Source: Purshia tridentata (taxonomy: Eukaryota; Streptophyta; Magnoliopsida; Rosales; Rosaceae). From it: DNA of 57,832 nucleotides. Both the position numbers and the translations under genes were made by a program. Location of the stretch: contig QANT01005462.1 in NCBI GenBank assembly GCA_003254885.1, positions 1 through 57,832 on the forward strand. The letters are read 5' to 3'. Below are positions 23,172 to 35,600 of the stretch, one piece after another. Position 1 is the first letter of the stretch. Every line of letters begins with the position of its first letter. Under the pieces are notes generated by a model. The model was not told the DNA's origin. It searched no databases and saw only the letters and a list, made by a program, of their open reading frames with translations.

Positions 23172-23520
23172 AGCCTGGCCTGCCTTCACTACCTTTTGTT
23201 TCTGTCCTTCCTTAAAGAGAAAGAGAATGAAGGAAATTAAGTGAGCTTTGGATTCATGATATGGGTCTTGCATGGCATTTCAACTTGTCCCATGCTGCAT
23301 ATCGTACTGTCAATCCTGATGGAAGCTGATTATCGATCTACAGAGCAAAGTTGTAAATGGTGATAATTGCCCATCTCTTCCTTTTTCGTTTTTCTTCTTG
23401 GTTGTACATTGGGATGATGGGCTGTAGAACAAGGAAGTAAATACATAAATAAGGGCAATTCAACTTTAAAATGATACAGATTTTTATATGGCAAATTTGG
23501 GATCTATTTCCTCAGTTTGA

Positions 23521-23897
23521 CCGTCTTTAGACTAAGCCCTTAATTGTGACATTTTGATTGTTGAATGTGTTATAAAAATATGTTCTTTCGCATTGGTTTT
23601 TTCCAATTTTAAAATTATCCCTATTATATTATTTAAAGACTGGTTGCAGGCTTGCAGCATCATTTAAAGTCATTGCAACTAGTTTATCTTTTTTTTTTTA
23701 ATAAAGAAACCGTCTTTAGACTAAGCCCTTAATTGTGACATTTCGATTGTTGAATGTGTTATAAAAATATGTTCTTTCGCATTGGTTTTTTCCAATTTTA
23801 AAATTATCCCTATTATTATTTAAAGACTGGTTGCAGGCTTGCAGCATCATTTAAAGTCATTGCAACTAGTTTATCTTTTTTTTTTTTTATAAAGAAA
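23521..23897. repeat. 189-bp tandem duplication, two units
   Basis: Units 23521-23709 and 23710-23897 both begin CCGTCTTTAGACTAAGCCC and end in a poly-T and AAAGAAA. They differ by only a few bases (TTTTGATTG/TTTCGATTG, a lost TAT, T-run length). The near identity means the duplication is recent. It lies between the two RALF genes and contains no ORF. Confidence 0.95.
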
Positions 23898-24883
23898 TTT
23901 TGATCTGACTCAAAAAAAATCCATAACAATTTAATGGAGAAAAAAAATTCAAAAAATTTGATTGAGACCCTCAATAATGCCAAAAAATTTAATTGGAGAC
24001 GTTCTCTTTTATTGGGAATTTTATAAAATAGAACTCAGATATGATAAACACCAATATTGGTAAACTCATGCTAGATTTCATTATGTCGATTTCATACAAG
24101 CTAGGAGTTTCTGAAAGAAGAAAAAAAATTGAAGAAGAAAAATTGATGAGATAACATATCTGTGTAGCAATTCGCAATTGAAGTTCGAAATTTCACAAAT
24201 CGAGTGATTGCAGAGAATAAAATAAATTCTTATTTCTAATTTGTTGCTTTTATGATTTTAATTATTTTATATTATTTTAATATTTATATTACAAGGCATG
24301 ATGTCAGGCCATGTGGCATTCTTATTAGGCCAATTGGCATCTAGCAGGTTGCCACTTCACTATTTAACGGGACAATGGATGGAGGACTAGCTTAATGGAG
24401 GTACTTTAAAGCCAAAATCCTTAAGTAGTAAGTTGATGAAGTTTTAAAGCCAAAACTAAATGCAAGGTACTAATTTGCAATACGTACTAAAATTAAAAGC
24501 AAAGTAGTAATTTGCAATAAATGTCAAATTTAATTGAGGTTCTAAATTGTAGTTTGTCCTATTCTCATATGAAATAGTAGAATACACATAATAATAATTA
24601 GTACATAGAAAAAAATGATAAATTAAGTACACCATAAATGGGATATTATTTATTTATATTGACACATATATAATATATTGATTAAAAGGAGGAATTAATG
24701 AAAATCATCATTGGAAGCCCTCCTTTGTACCGAAAAAAAAGAAGAAAATCATCATTGGAATATGATATTGATGATGATTAGAGAATGGAATTATCCATTA
24801 CTGAATTATTATTAATTACTAACACCGTTGTTAAATAAAGATAAAGATAGCGAGATTGGAGGTGGTGTTGACGTTGATGTACG
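23898..24883. other. spacer between the RALF genes
   Basis: AT-rich, no gene seen. At about 24290-24370 there is a GCATGATGTCAGGCCATGTG / GCCAATTGGCATC stretch of the sort found inside degraded Mutator-type MITEs. Near 24646-24671 a 25-base string (TTTATTTATATTGACACATA...) repeats one found next to the Helitron 5' end at about 3926-3950. Confidence 0.3.
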
Positions 24884-25237
24884 TTAATGTCTTTTACAAT
24901 GAGTAATGAGAGTGCAGCCGCGATTGTAGGGATTAGCGCGTTGTCTTTGAGCTTGACAGTGGTAGTAAGATTCGCCACGTCGGTCACATGGAGCGGCGTT
25001 TCTCCGAAGGACTTCGTAGGTAATGTATCTTTTACGACGTTGCGCAAGTGAACGGCGAGTAGACTCAGACTCCATCATTGTTTCCAACTCGTCCCCAATG
25101 ACATCACCCACATTGACATTATGATGGCTGAGACGATAGCTGCCGACATCGTCGAAACTAGCGAGTTTGGACGATGAGTCAGCAGCCACCATGGCTATGG
25201 CCAAGAGGAGCACAATCAGGCACAGCTTCAACCCCAT
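24884..25237 (-). CDS. RALF peptide hormone precursor 2
   Basis: Single exon, 117 residues. Signal peptide MGLKLCLIVLLLAIAMVAA, then a pro-region about ten residues longer than in RALF 1 (insert around LASFDDVGSYRLSHHNVN), the RRSL cleavage site, and a mature peptide with YITYEVLRRN in place of YISY. The four Cys are conserved (APCDRRGESYYHC, RGCTLITHC) and it ends KRH. The mature region is nearly identical to RALF 1, so this is a tandem duplicate whose pro-region has diverged more. The conserved sequence continues past the stop codon (TTAATGTNTTTTACAATGAG on the plus strand in both). Confidence 0.95.
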   Translation of the reverse strand: MGLKLCLIVLLLAIAMVAADSSSKLASFDDVGSYRLSHHNVNVGDVIGDELETMMESESTRRSLAQRRKRYITYEVLRRNAAPCDRRGESYYHCQAQRQRANPYNRGCTLITHCKRH

Positions 25238-27212
25238 TGAGTATGTACAATTAAGATGAATCGATCACAACTACGTACTCTCTGTCCTTCCTTCCTTCCT
25301 TTTAGAGGAGGGAAAGAGAAACAGAATGAATTGCTGGAAATAGACCAAAGACTGCTCCCCTTATGAACCTCATCTTTGCCCTAAAAATAAACACACAATT
25401 TACCAAATCCACGCTGCCAATGCCCGTTTCTTCCTCCTTGTTTTTCTTTTCTCTTTTCATCTTTTACTAATTTTATTATTTGCCTCTACGTGTCAATATA
25501 ATATCTCTATTTCTAACCGCTGCCTAATTCCTTTCATGCTATACTTGTAAATCCAACAAACTTAACAAAAACAATCCAAAAACAATCCCTAGTTTCTGCC
25601 TATTTTATTTGATTGACCAACGCACAATTTGGAAGTTTGAACCAACAACGTTAACTTCTTCATCTATGCCTCCCTCTGCAAAATACGGGTTTAGGGTCAC
25701 AAACTCAAAACAGTAGTCGCTTGGCTTATTATACTAACCTACTGGCCCATATCTCAAAGTTAATTAGTTAGCATTCCCCTTTTATTTAATTCACACTTCT
25801 CTAAAGCCCAATTCATCACTTTGTACGTGAATTTATCTTTCTAATTAACAAATTATGGGTGATATATCTATTAAATTTGTAGATCACTGTGTCCACCTTC
25901 TATTAAAGAGATGATCTATAAAGAAATCAATTGAGATGTTCCATTTTCGCAGTCCACGTTTACCTATTTGCACTTCTTCTACTTTTTAACGTTGTTTTTA
26001 TTATATTTTTCTTTTCATATTTTCATATATACCCTTATAGCTTTTGACTTGCAAAATTTTTAATTTATTTATTTGTTCTTTTGAAATTTCCCCTCTATGT
26101 CGGTTTCTATATTCTAATTGTTTTCTTTCATACGTACCTAATAAATTTTATACTTCATCTCTTTTTCTCTAATTACAAATAATATTGTCATCATCCTCTA
26201 GCAATATATATATGATTGACGGTGCAAGATTAAAAATGGAAGTGCAACTCACCATGGACTCCGAATTGTAGAAAATTTTAGATATAGTATGCAAATATGA
26301 TATGGAAGGAATGTTAGAGTTTCTTCATCCTTCTACCTCGTTTGTAGCTATTGATCATGGTATTACTAATTTTTATTTTTTCATTGTATTGTGTACTTTT
26401 GATATTTAGGGTTTTGTATTAGGCTGTTATATATACGCCTTTTTTTTTCTCATTTATTTAATGAATTACAACTTTAATCCAAACTCAAATGACTATAAAA
26501 GAATATGGATAATCTACCATTCTACCCAATCCCAAACCCACCTGTCTCCCTTTCTCTCTCCTTCCCTAAGTCATTACAATACAATTTCTACATCTGAAGT
26601 AGAGTCAACATCATCAACACCGATGTATACCGTTGATTTTGTTGCCTTTTACACACATTTAAAAAGTTATTTTTTTGCCATTGAAAAAAAAAAAAGAATT
26701 TATTTTGCCTATGGGCAAAAAAAAAGGATACTTTGCCTAAAGCCCACAAGTGGCGAAAAGCTATTTCATGATTTAATGAAATGAATAAGTCTAGAATTCA
26801 GAATCCAAATTGATGAATCTTAAATGGGGTAATGATAGGGTCCATTGACCTGTTATGAACATCATGCCTATGGTATCACTTCCTAAAGGTCTTCCACTTC
26901 GAGCTGTATTATAAAATTCATCAACAATATTTGAAAGGAGAAGAAAAAGCGAAAGACAAGCACGCAGAAGAGAGAGAATAGAACAAACAATTGAGAGAGA
27001 GAGAGAGAGAGAGTGAGTTTCACATAAAATACTAAAAAGATTTCGGTTTGGTTCAGTCTGTTCTGGTCATCACCACCATCATTGTTCTACAGCTGTTACT
27101 TGTACCAACTCTCTCTGTCTCTCTCTCTCTCTAGCGGGCCTAGCCACTTGTTCAGTTGGCGTTGTTGGAAAGCTCTGTTTCTCCCCTCAGTCTTTGAAGT
27201 TGTTGATTCACA
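25238..27212. other. divergent upstream region of RALF 2 and the ARR gene
   Basis: AT-rich with no gene seen. The left part should hold the RALF 2 promoter. 26990-27212 is the ARR 5' UTR/promoter with GA and CT tracts, listed separately. Confidence 0.4.
26993..27133. repeat. (GA)n and (CT)n tracts flanking about 95 bases
   Basis: (GA)10 at 26993-27013 and an interrupted CT tract at 27110-27133. In a transcript they could pair as an inverted repeat. They lie just upstream of the ARR start codon, probably in its promoter or 5' UTR. GA/CT tracts are common in plant promoters (BPC-protein sites). Confidence 0.7.
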
Positions 27213-30200
27213 ATGACTGTGGATGGGGCTGTGGACCGATTTCCGGTGGGCATGCGTGTCCTGGCCGTTGACGACGACCGAATTTGTCTTAAAGTGTTGG
27301 AGAATCTGCTTCAGAAATGCCAGTATCAGGGTTTGTTTCTTTTCCTCCTCCTTTTGTTTTTTCCTTTAGACTAATTTGCATTTACTTCTTTCAATTACTA
27401 GTCATTTGCTTAAACAAATTGTGTGTGTTTCAAGTATAATGTAAAACGGGTTTCCAAAAATATCCTCTTAAATTCATAAACACCTTTAAGCTTGAGTTAT
27501 ATGCTTAAATGTGATTTTTCTTTGACATTATGGAGAGATTAAACTAGTAGATACAGGAATTGTCTTCAATTTTGCGTTTTTTATGTTATAGTGCCTACAA
27601 GTGGTCTTCTTTGATTTTAGTGTGTGGATTTTGACTTTAGAAATTAATCAAACTTGGGTGTTATATGTGATTTCTGGTTTTTGCAGTTACTACGACCAAT
27701 CAGGCAATCGAGGCACTGAAAATGTTGAGGGAAAACAAAAATAAGTTTGACCTGGTGATCAGTGATGTTAATATGCCCGACATGGATGGCTTTAAGCTAC
27801 TAGAGCTCTTGGGGCTTGAAATGGACCTTCCTGTAATCAGTAAGCATGAACTTATTGTAATTTTTGACATATCATATGACTTCTTTAATCTTGTTTTAAT
27901 TGCAAAATTGAAAAAATTTAATTGGAGTTTTCTTTGGTATGGCTCAAATTGAAGACGGCTTAAAGTAGAGTATGAAATTTGAGCAGTACATAGTGATTGT
28001 TCAAGTGGTTACTAACTTTGTTTTTGTGTCATTTTTGGTCCCAGTGTTGTCACAATATAGTGACACCGAGCTTGTAATGAAGGGAATCTCCCATGGTGCT
28101 TGTGACTATTTGTTGAAACCTGTTCGAATTGAACAGCTCAAGAATATCTGGCAACATGTAATCCGGAGAAAGAAGTTTGACTCCAAGGACCAAGCTTGTA
28201 AGTCTTCCAATCAAGACAAGGCTTGCAATGGAACTGGTGAGAGTGGACAAGTGGCTTCACCAACAGGATGTTCAGATCAGAATGGAAAACTCAATAGGAA
28301 AAGAAAGGACCAAAATGAAGATGAGGAAGAAGGTGAAGATGATGAGCAGGAGAATGAGGACCCATCAACCCAGAAGAAGCCTCGGGTAGTTTGGTCTGTA
28401 GATCTGCACAGAAAGTTTGTTGCAGCTGTAAATCAGTTGGGACTTGAAAGTGAGTCTTTTGTTACTGAGAAGTGATGTGTTGCTTTTCTTATACAAAGAT
28501 TATCTTGACTGATGCATTTTGTGTCTTCTCCTCCTTCTCTTTAATTTATATGCAGAGGCTGTTCCTAAGAAAATTCTTGACCTGATGAATGTTGAAGGAC
28601 TTTCAAGGGAAAATGTGGCCAGCCATCTACAGGCACTGATCCTTCCTTTGCTTTACTTTCAGAGAGACTTTACTAACATCTAACTTTCTGCAAGCAATCT
28701 TGAATTAGAAATAAAAAAATTATTTGGACCCAGGAATAATCTTGAATTTGGGTATGGATGGGATTTAATAATTTGTAAATAAAATGATGTTGTCATTACC
28801 ATAAAAGATTGGCAGGAAATATTTGGAAACAAGTGATTCTAGTGAGGAAAAAATTGCTTGTTAATAGTCGAAATCTTTCTTGAAAGCGATCCTTACTAAA
28901 GAGAAGGTTGTCTAATCAGCAATTGTGGTATGATTTTGGATTTTCAGTAAAACTTCCACAGGGGGCAGCATAGGGAATGGTTAATAAAAACAAGTTGTGA
29001 TTTATTTTAGGCTAGTTAGAAAGTTAGGGCTTTATGTCATGATGGGCACTCCATGCTTATGCTCTCACTTTGTGTTGCAGAAATATAGGCTCTACCTTAA
29101 AAGAATAAGGAATGTGGCAACTCAGCAAGCTAGCATGGTTGCTGCCTTGGGGGGCAAAGATTCCTCTTACTTGCGTATGGGTTCACTGGATGGCTTTGGA
29201 GATCTACACTCCTTAGCTGGATCAGGGAGGCTCTCAAATGCTGCTATATCATCATACACACCTGGTGGGATGCTTGGTAGATTAAACTCCCCGGCTGGTT
29301 TGGGCATGCGAGGAATTACTTCTTCTGGTCTGGTCGAGCATGGTCACTCCCAAAACTTGAGCAACTCCATTAATACTCATGCAAAGCTCCAGCCAACTAT
29401 GCATGCAAACCAAAGTACAAATTTACTTCAAGCACTTCCAAAGTCATTAGAGCTCAATCAATTGCAACAAGGCAAGCGTACCATACACATTGGAGAGTCC
29501 AATCCCAATAATGATCCAACAAGTTATGCAGTACCCAGAAGCTTCCCAGATACAAGAGTATCTGTTAACTTGATCCATTCCGATTCCGGTGTTTCAAGCA
29601 ATTCTTTGATGTTCCGAGGGAACCCACAACAAACACATAATACAGGAGTGTTTGGAAATCAGTCTTCTCTTAGAGTGGCTTCATTGAATCCAGAATCATT
29701 TGACATTGACATATGTGGCTCCTCCAATATTTTGGATCACAATCCATGCAGTGAAAGCTGGCAGGGTGCAGTTCAATTATCCAATTTTTCATCAAATGCG
29801 TTGGCAATGAGTGAGCCTTTTAATCATGGTCAGTTGTGTGCTAATAACTTTGGTCTTTCTTCTAGTAGGCCTCAACTTGGGAACGCTTCAAATGATTGCT
29901 ATTCTACATGTGCACTTTCAGCTCCCATCGAAGGCTTGATTGATGATAATCTACTGACCATGAATCACACACCAAAGCAAAGGTGGGAAGAACATAAGCG
30001 AGAGTACCACCAGAACTTGAACCTAACTTTCTCTGCCATAAATTCTATGGTTTCAGCCAATATTGCAGGTCCCCTAAGCCAGAATATGGACCAAAATGAT
30101 GCAATCTGCAGCAAAAAGATGAATTCATCTTTATTTGACCAGTTAAATGGGGCCACTCCAACTGTCATCCAGCCTAGTGGGGTTGAGAAATCTGCCATGG

Positions 30201-30510
30201 ACACTAGTATGAAGTCCAATGAGGCCTACCTCTTGGAACAAACAAAATCACATGATGGTTTCGTTAACAGTTGCGAATCTTTAAATGATATAATGAGCGC
30301 AATAATGAAACAGGTATGATTAATAAGCTGCTTACAATAATAATATAGTTATTGATGTGTCTGTTCTCTTCTATGTTGATACTTTTTCTTTCACTTCATA
30401 TTCAGCAGTGTATATCATGTATATGATTATGTATACAGGAACAAAATGAGCATATGTTGATGGATGGAGACTTTGGATTTGATGCTTGCTCTCTTTGGTC
30501 ATGTATATGA
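27213..30510 (+). CDS. type-B response regulator (ARR10/ARR12-like transcription factor)
   Basis: Six exons: 27213-27330, 27687-27839, 28045-28449, 28556-28632, 29081-30313, 30439-30510, giving 685 residues. The receiver domain (about 15-130) has acidic Asp20-22, phospho-acceptor Asp66 in VISDVNMPD, and Lys115 in YLLKPVR. An acidic linker ([16 protein letters not shown]) with a basic patch follows. The GARP/Myb-like DNA-binding domain (about 203-262) reads [13 protein letters not shown] ... [20 protein letters not shown] and KYRLYLKR. The rest is a Ser/Asn/Gln-rich activation region. Type-B ARRs are nuclear and switch on cytokinin-response genes after phosphotransfer. Closest in feel to the ARR12/ARR10 clade; the exact orthologue is uncertain. 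Intron 4 has a GC donor (CTACAG then GCACTG). The start follows GA/CT-rich leader sequence. Confidence 0.95.
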
Positions 30511-31354
30511 GACTTCATCACTGCTAATTCCTGGTGAAGAGAATGGCATCAACATGCAACAGCAGTTTACTCCTCTATGTGGAGGAGCTTGTATAATTAT
30601 GTCATTTCTTCATTTCTCTCGTGTATTCTTTTCTGCCATCTTCTACTTTCATGTACTGTTTTGTTAAATGTTACCAACTTTTATTTCCTTGCAATTGCAG
30701 ACAGCAAACTTTCATCCTTTTAATTCTTTCAACCTCTTCTCTTTTCCTTGTTGGAGTAATGGGCCATGGCATCATAATAACTTGTCAACTTTCCCGTATA
30801 TCATTTAATCATATTTTCTTCCTGTTTCCTTTTATAATTAATTATTTAAGAAGAAAATAAATTTATTAGATGGTTGCCATAAGATACCAGCAAGGAATGT
30901 AATTTCGATAATTTTGGTGAAATTTCGGCAAAATTATCGTTTTTTGGAGGGTCCGAAATGAAATGCTTATATTATCGGATTTTCGTCAAAGTTTCAAAAT
31001 TTAGGCGAAATTTCGCTTAAACCCTAGAAATTAAAATCAAAATTACACAAATTGGCACTTCAAATTTTAGGAGAATGGAAGTCCATGGTGAGAGAAGGAA
31101 AACCCACAAAAAATATGGGTGATTGGAGCTCGGAGGTAGCCAGAATTAGCCAAAGAAGCCAGCGGAGGGAGGCTGTAATTTCTCACTTGTGGAGGCCGGG
31201 CTGGGTGACAATTGAGTTATGTTGGCGCCAGCTTGGGGAGTCGACCGGTGGCCTTGGATTGCCGGCGACAGTGAGTTTGGCTGAGCAGGTAGGCACTGGC
31301 TGTAAACTCAGGGAAGAAAACTGGTGGTGCAGGTCGCGTACGTAAAGCCAGAGG

Positions 31355-31449
31355 AGAAATTGCAAAAGATGAAAGGAAGAAAGAAGAGGGGGCCAAAGGC
31401 AAGAAATTGCAAAAGATGAAAGGAAGAAAGAAGAGGGGGCCAAGGGGAA
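31355..31449. repeat. 47-bp tandem repeat, two units
   Basis: Unit starts AGAAATTGCAAAAGATGAAA at 31355 and again 47 bases later. It is a purine-rich stretch within the 30899-32335 element. Confidence 0.85.
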
Positions 31450-31841
31450 GAAAACTTGCGTGGAAAAGAGTGGAAAAAAGTGAAAAAAAGTGGGAGATTG
31501 GGAAAGAGAGTGTAAGAGAATATAAAAATAATAATAAAAAACTTTTTGAATTTAAAATTGTTTAAACTTTAAATGTTATATGTTTGGGGTTTGTTTTTGG
31601 GGTTTGGTGTTTGATGTTTTTAAATTTATATAATAGATATTTATGTATAAAAATTAATTAAAAATATCTTAAATATACCCTAATATTATATTTATATCAT
31701 ATTTTAAACCTCATATGGTCATACCCTAAATTTTTAATCCTACACCTTGTATCGTATATGGTTATTCCTTATACCATTTTTTTTTTTATTGGGGCCAAAG
31801 GTTATTACTTATACCTTAATAATATAATTCATAGTTAGTAG

Positions 31842-32009
31842 TAAACTCTATATCTTATATCACATATTCTAAATTCTAAACTCTATTGTATGTTTTAACA
31901 AAACAATTGTTAGCTTAAATTGAATTAAACTCTATATCTTATATCACATATTCTAAATTATAAACTCTATTATATGTTTTAACAAAACAATTGTTAGCTT
32001 AAATTGAAA
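31842..32009. repeat. 84-bp tandem repeat, two units
   Basis: Units 31842-31925 and 31926-32009 start TAAACTCTATATCTTATATC and differ at only a few positions. Located inside the 30899-32335 element. Confidence 0.9.
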
Positions 32010-32691
32010 TAAAGTATAACTTATAAGAATCCATAAAAATATATATTCAATTAGTGAACCACTGTTATTTAACACTATTTACTTCCAGAACGCATTATAT
32101 TTATCTTATATTACATGAAACCTACAATATGGTTTGATTTCTTCAATGTTTTTTATAAATATAATAGATTATATGTTAAATAAGCATATGGTAAAGTTTC
32201 ATTTAAAATTTCCGTCGTTTGATAGTAATTTCCATCATTTTTGTTTAAACCCTAACGAAATCGAAATTCGGTCGAAATTTCCGTCGAAATTTCCGTCGAA
32301 ATTTTCATCGAAATTTCTAACGAAATCGAAATTACACTTTATAACGGTAAATATGGATTATAAGTTTTATAACAAAACGAATAAAAATATCTATAATGAT
32401 CTAGCTTTCTTGAACATCACAACAACAAAAAAAGTTTGTGCTCTTCAAATTAACACGGAAATTAAGACTGCATGTATCATTTTTAACTGGTGGAATCTTA
32501 ATACGAAAGATGATTGCTGTAAGAGGAACACATCAGAGTGCACAGGAATTCATCATTCTCTACAAAATCATGGGACTTTTACACTCCATACACTGATTTC
32601 AGCAAACAGCAACTTTGCATTTAACATATCACTTTTTTGGGCAGTCAGTATACCAATCAAATCTGGTAACAAGTCCATCAAAAGGCCAACT

Positions 32692-35600
32692 CTAATCTTC
32701 CTTTTCTCCAGCTCTATTCTCTCTGCTGTCAGCCTCAGTGGTAGAGTCTGTAGCACGATCAACTCGGTCTCCAGTGCCAACCATGAGAGGTTCCTCTCCT
32801 TTACTGACAGATTTAACAATCATCGCTATTGCAACTACCATAACAAGTATGTAAACAGTTCCAATCCCAATAAATGAAGTCATAAAGCTCATAAACGACG
32901 GACTGCCAATTCTTTGCTTTATTATTCTTCCTTCTTTGTATCCTTCAAGGAATAGAGAGACTTGAGATGCCTGATCTTCCTCATCATCAATGCTTTCTGA
33001 GCCATTAACCTATTTTATAAGCAAATGTCAAGGATCACTACATGTTTTGTATCTCTCATGCAAAGTGTCGAAAATACAAGTGAGCTAAAAGAACAAGGCA
33101 ATTTTTAAGTGGCAAACATAACAGGAAAAATTACAAAGAGTTTGACTACAAATACTATAAACATGTCTACATATTCGTTGGCCGCCCATTTATTTTTCAT
33201 GGTATCTTGAAAGACAATTGAGCAAACTATATTATCACCCCAAAGTAACAGTTTGGTGATGTATCACCACTTTTTGGGCCCAGACTGGGTTCAAACCCAG
33301 CCCGTCTCCCTCAAAAATTGACCTAGCCAGTATCTCTATCTCATGAGATCCCCATGCTTATGGGGCCAACATTACAAAGCCATAGTTCTCATTTTAAATT
33401 TCCTATTAGTTAGAAGCTTATGATCCCCATGATGTTCCAGCTCACACATGTAGAACTATAAGTGAGAAGCTCTATAGGAGTAATCATACGTGCAAGCAGT
33501 TACTAAGGTATTAACTATCTGGACTTGATATGAAAGTTAAGTAATCCAAAGTTTCTACAGGCCATATGAGATAAAGCCATCAAGACTTTAATAGCACTTC
33601 CAAATTTTCCTTGTGATTTGGAATTGGAAAGCCTGAATTGACTAATTACACAGATGCAAACATTGCTGGAGATATTGATCCACTTCATAATACATTCTCT
33701 CATTTCCAGGGGGAGGTGTCTCATGGTAATAGAAACTACAAAAATGTGTTACTGTCAACTAAAAAGACAAATTCATTGCAACAGCTAAAGCTTGTTAGGA
33801 GATGTCATGGATGAAGAGACTTTTGAAGGAACTAGGACAAGGAGATGCAGAAGTACATTTTGTGACAGTGTAAGTCTGAGTGACCCATTTGAGCAAGAAT
33901 CAAGGTTTTCACACAAAATTGAAGTACATTGATTGAAATATTACTAGGTACGTGGTGTGATGGAAACCAAGCAACTACAGCATGAGAAAATTCAACTGAT
34001 GACAACTACTCAGATATAGTGACAAGGTACCTACCCAAAGATAAGCATAAGAGGATGGAAATGCAGTGGGCTTGGCAGAGCGCTCCCGAAGTCAAGAGGG
34101 GGAGATTTCTTGAGATTCCCTCCTTAAGTGGAGGATGGTGCAATAAATTCAATGAAGAGAGGGATTCAATCATGTATGGAAGATGACCTTTGATATTTTC
34201 TATGAACGTGTTGTTTTTGAGGGATGAACCAACATCAGTGGATGCACATAGAAAAGTAGAAATGCATCAGCATAGCCTTGGGTGCAATGTTTTTCTCCTT
34301 TCCTCTAATCCTATAATACTCCCACCCCATCTTATATCTTATCAACCAGTGATTCAACAATCAAGTGCGAGACACTTAGAGAGAGAGTGCCTCAGTTACA
34401 GTCGGACACAATATCTTGTGCATAAAAGAGAGGGTTTGGTGGTCTACACGGGCAAGTTTGGAAGAGACAATACGCAACCACTATGGTGAGATGCTCCTTT
34501 TACTGTGTTATCCCTTAATGGTATACCCTTGACGTTGTTATCTCTAGTTTTTCCGACAGAGTTGCTTGTAGTCCCATTTTTATAGTGGAGTATTTTTTGG
34601 GGTTGGCGCCATGCTTTTTCCCATTCACATTGAAGGGTTTTCCATGTAAATATTGGTGCAATTTTGTGGTTGCTTGCTTAATTATTTTACTGTTTCCCCA
34701 TTTTATTCACATGTGGGAAAGAATTGATCTAGGGATTGCTACATGCACTATCAGCTGTTTATTAGACGCTTTCTCTCCCAACACAAATAGTACTAGTTAA
34801 ATAATTTCATAATGCACCCATATTGTTTCTTAAAGCACCCATATCCTTTCACTCAAAGCTACGAAAAATATATTCACAATATAACCAGCAACTATATACC
34901 ATTTCAATGCTAAATTTAGCATGAATTTCAAAGAAAATATCTTTCAAATAACTATCACTTACTGTAAAGTACTCCTCCATTCGATCCCAAACAACCATTT
35001 TTGGTAGTTTTGTCTTCTTGTTAGCTCCAAACGTATCAGCAAAGTCTTCCCACTGTTTGATCCCAACATAACCAAATACGAAGTCCCGATTTGCAGATGC
35101 AGCAGATTTTAAAATCTTAATCAGTTTCTTTGACTTCTCTTCATCCTCATCCTCCACAATTGTCAACACAATTTTCCTCACATCATCGCTCAATAATTTT
35201 AACGTGTCATAATTTATGGGCATTGCCAAAGGGAACAAACATTGTCTTATAAAATCCTCCAAAAAATCCTCTGCATATTCAAAACAAAAGGATAAAGCAC
35301 ACAAAAATTGAAAAATCTATGCATGATATAAGAAAAATAAGGAAGGGATCCGAAAAGCTGTCGAAATACAGAGCTTTATGCAAACCAGAAGGAATTCGGA
35401 GTTCATTCAATTTTTTCAATTAATGAAGATGAAAGACTACAAGCAACGGCCTTTTATTCACATCTTAAACATTAAAATTACTCTGCAAGCATACAATGCT
35501 AACAAGATGTCATGAAAACCACCCTCATAAATGCCTACTCAACCAGATCCATGACTTTAAGTTTAAATCTATCTTCTTAAGAAAAAGATGGGTCCTATCA

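Larger units (their letters stand above)
30899..32335. mobile_element. non-autonomous element with GAAATTTCG-rich inverted ends
   Basis: The left end (from GTAATTTCGAT at 30899 to about 31030) and the reverse complement of the right end (32215-32335, also starting GTAATTTCGAT) share many GAAATTTCG-type words and an AAACCCTA block. They form long imperfect inverted ends. The inside has a GC-richer block (31060-31350) with no usable ORF and two tandem repeats. No clear target duplication was found and no transposase is visible. Likely a DNA-transposon derivative; superfamily not determined. It sits about 390 bases past the ARR stop codon. Confidence 0.5.

Noticed and set aside
31052-31443. ORFs in the GC-rich core of the 30899-32335 element
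   Set aside because: Open on both strands and partly made of a 47-bp tandem repeat; no protein family seen.
34190-34489. 99-residue plus-strand ORF in the PDIL5-2 intron
   Set aside because: Falls inside the copia LTR-like sequence, which is non-coding.
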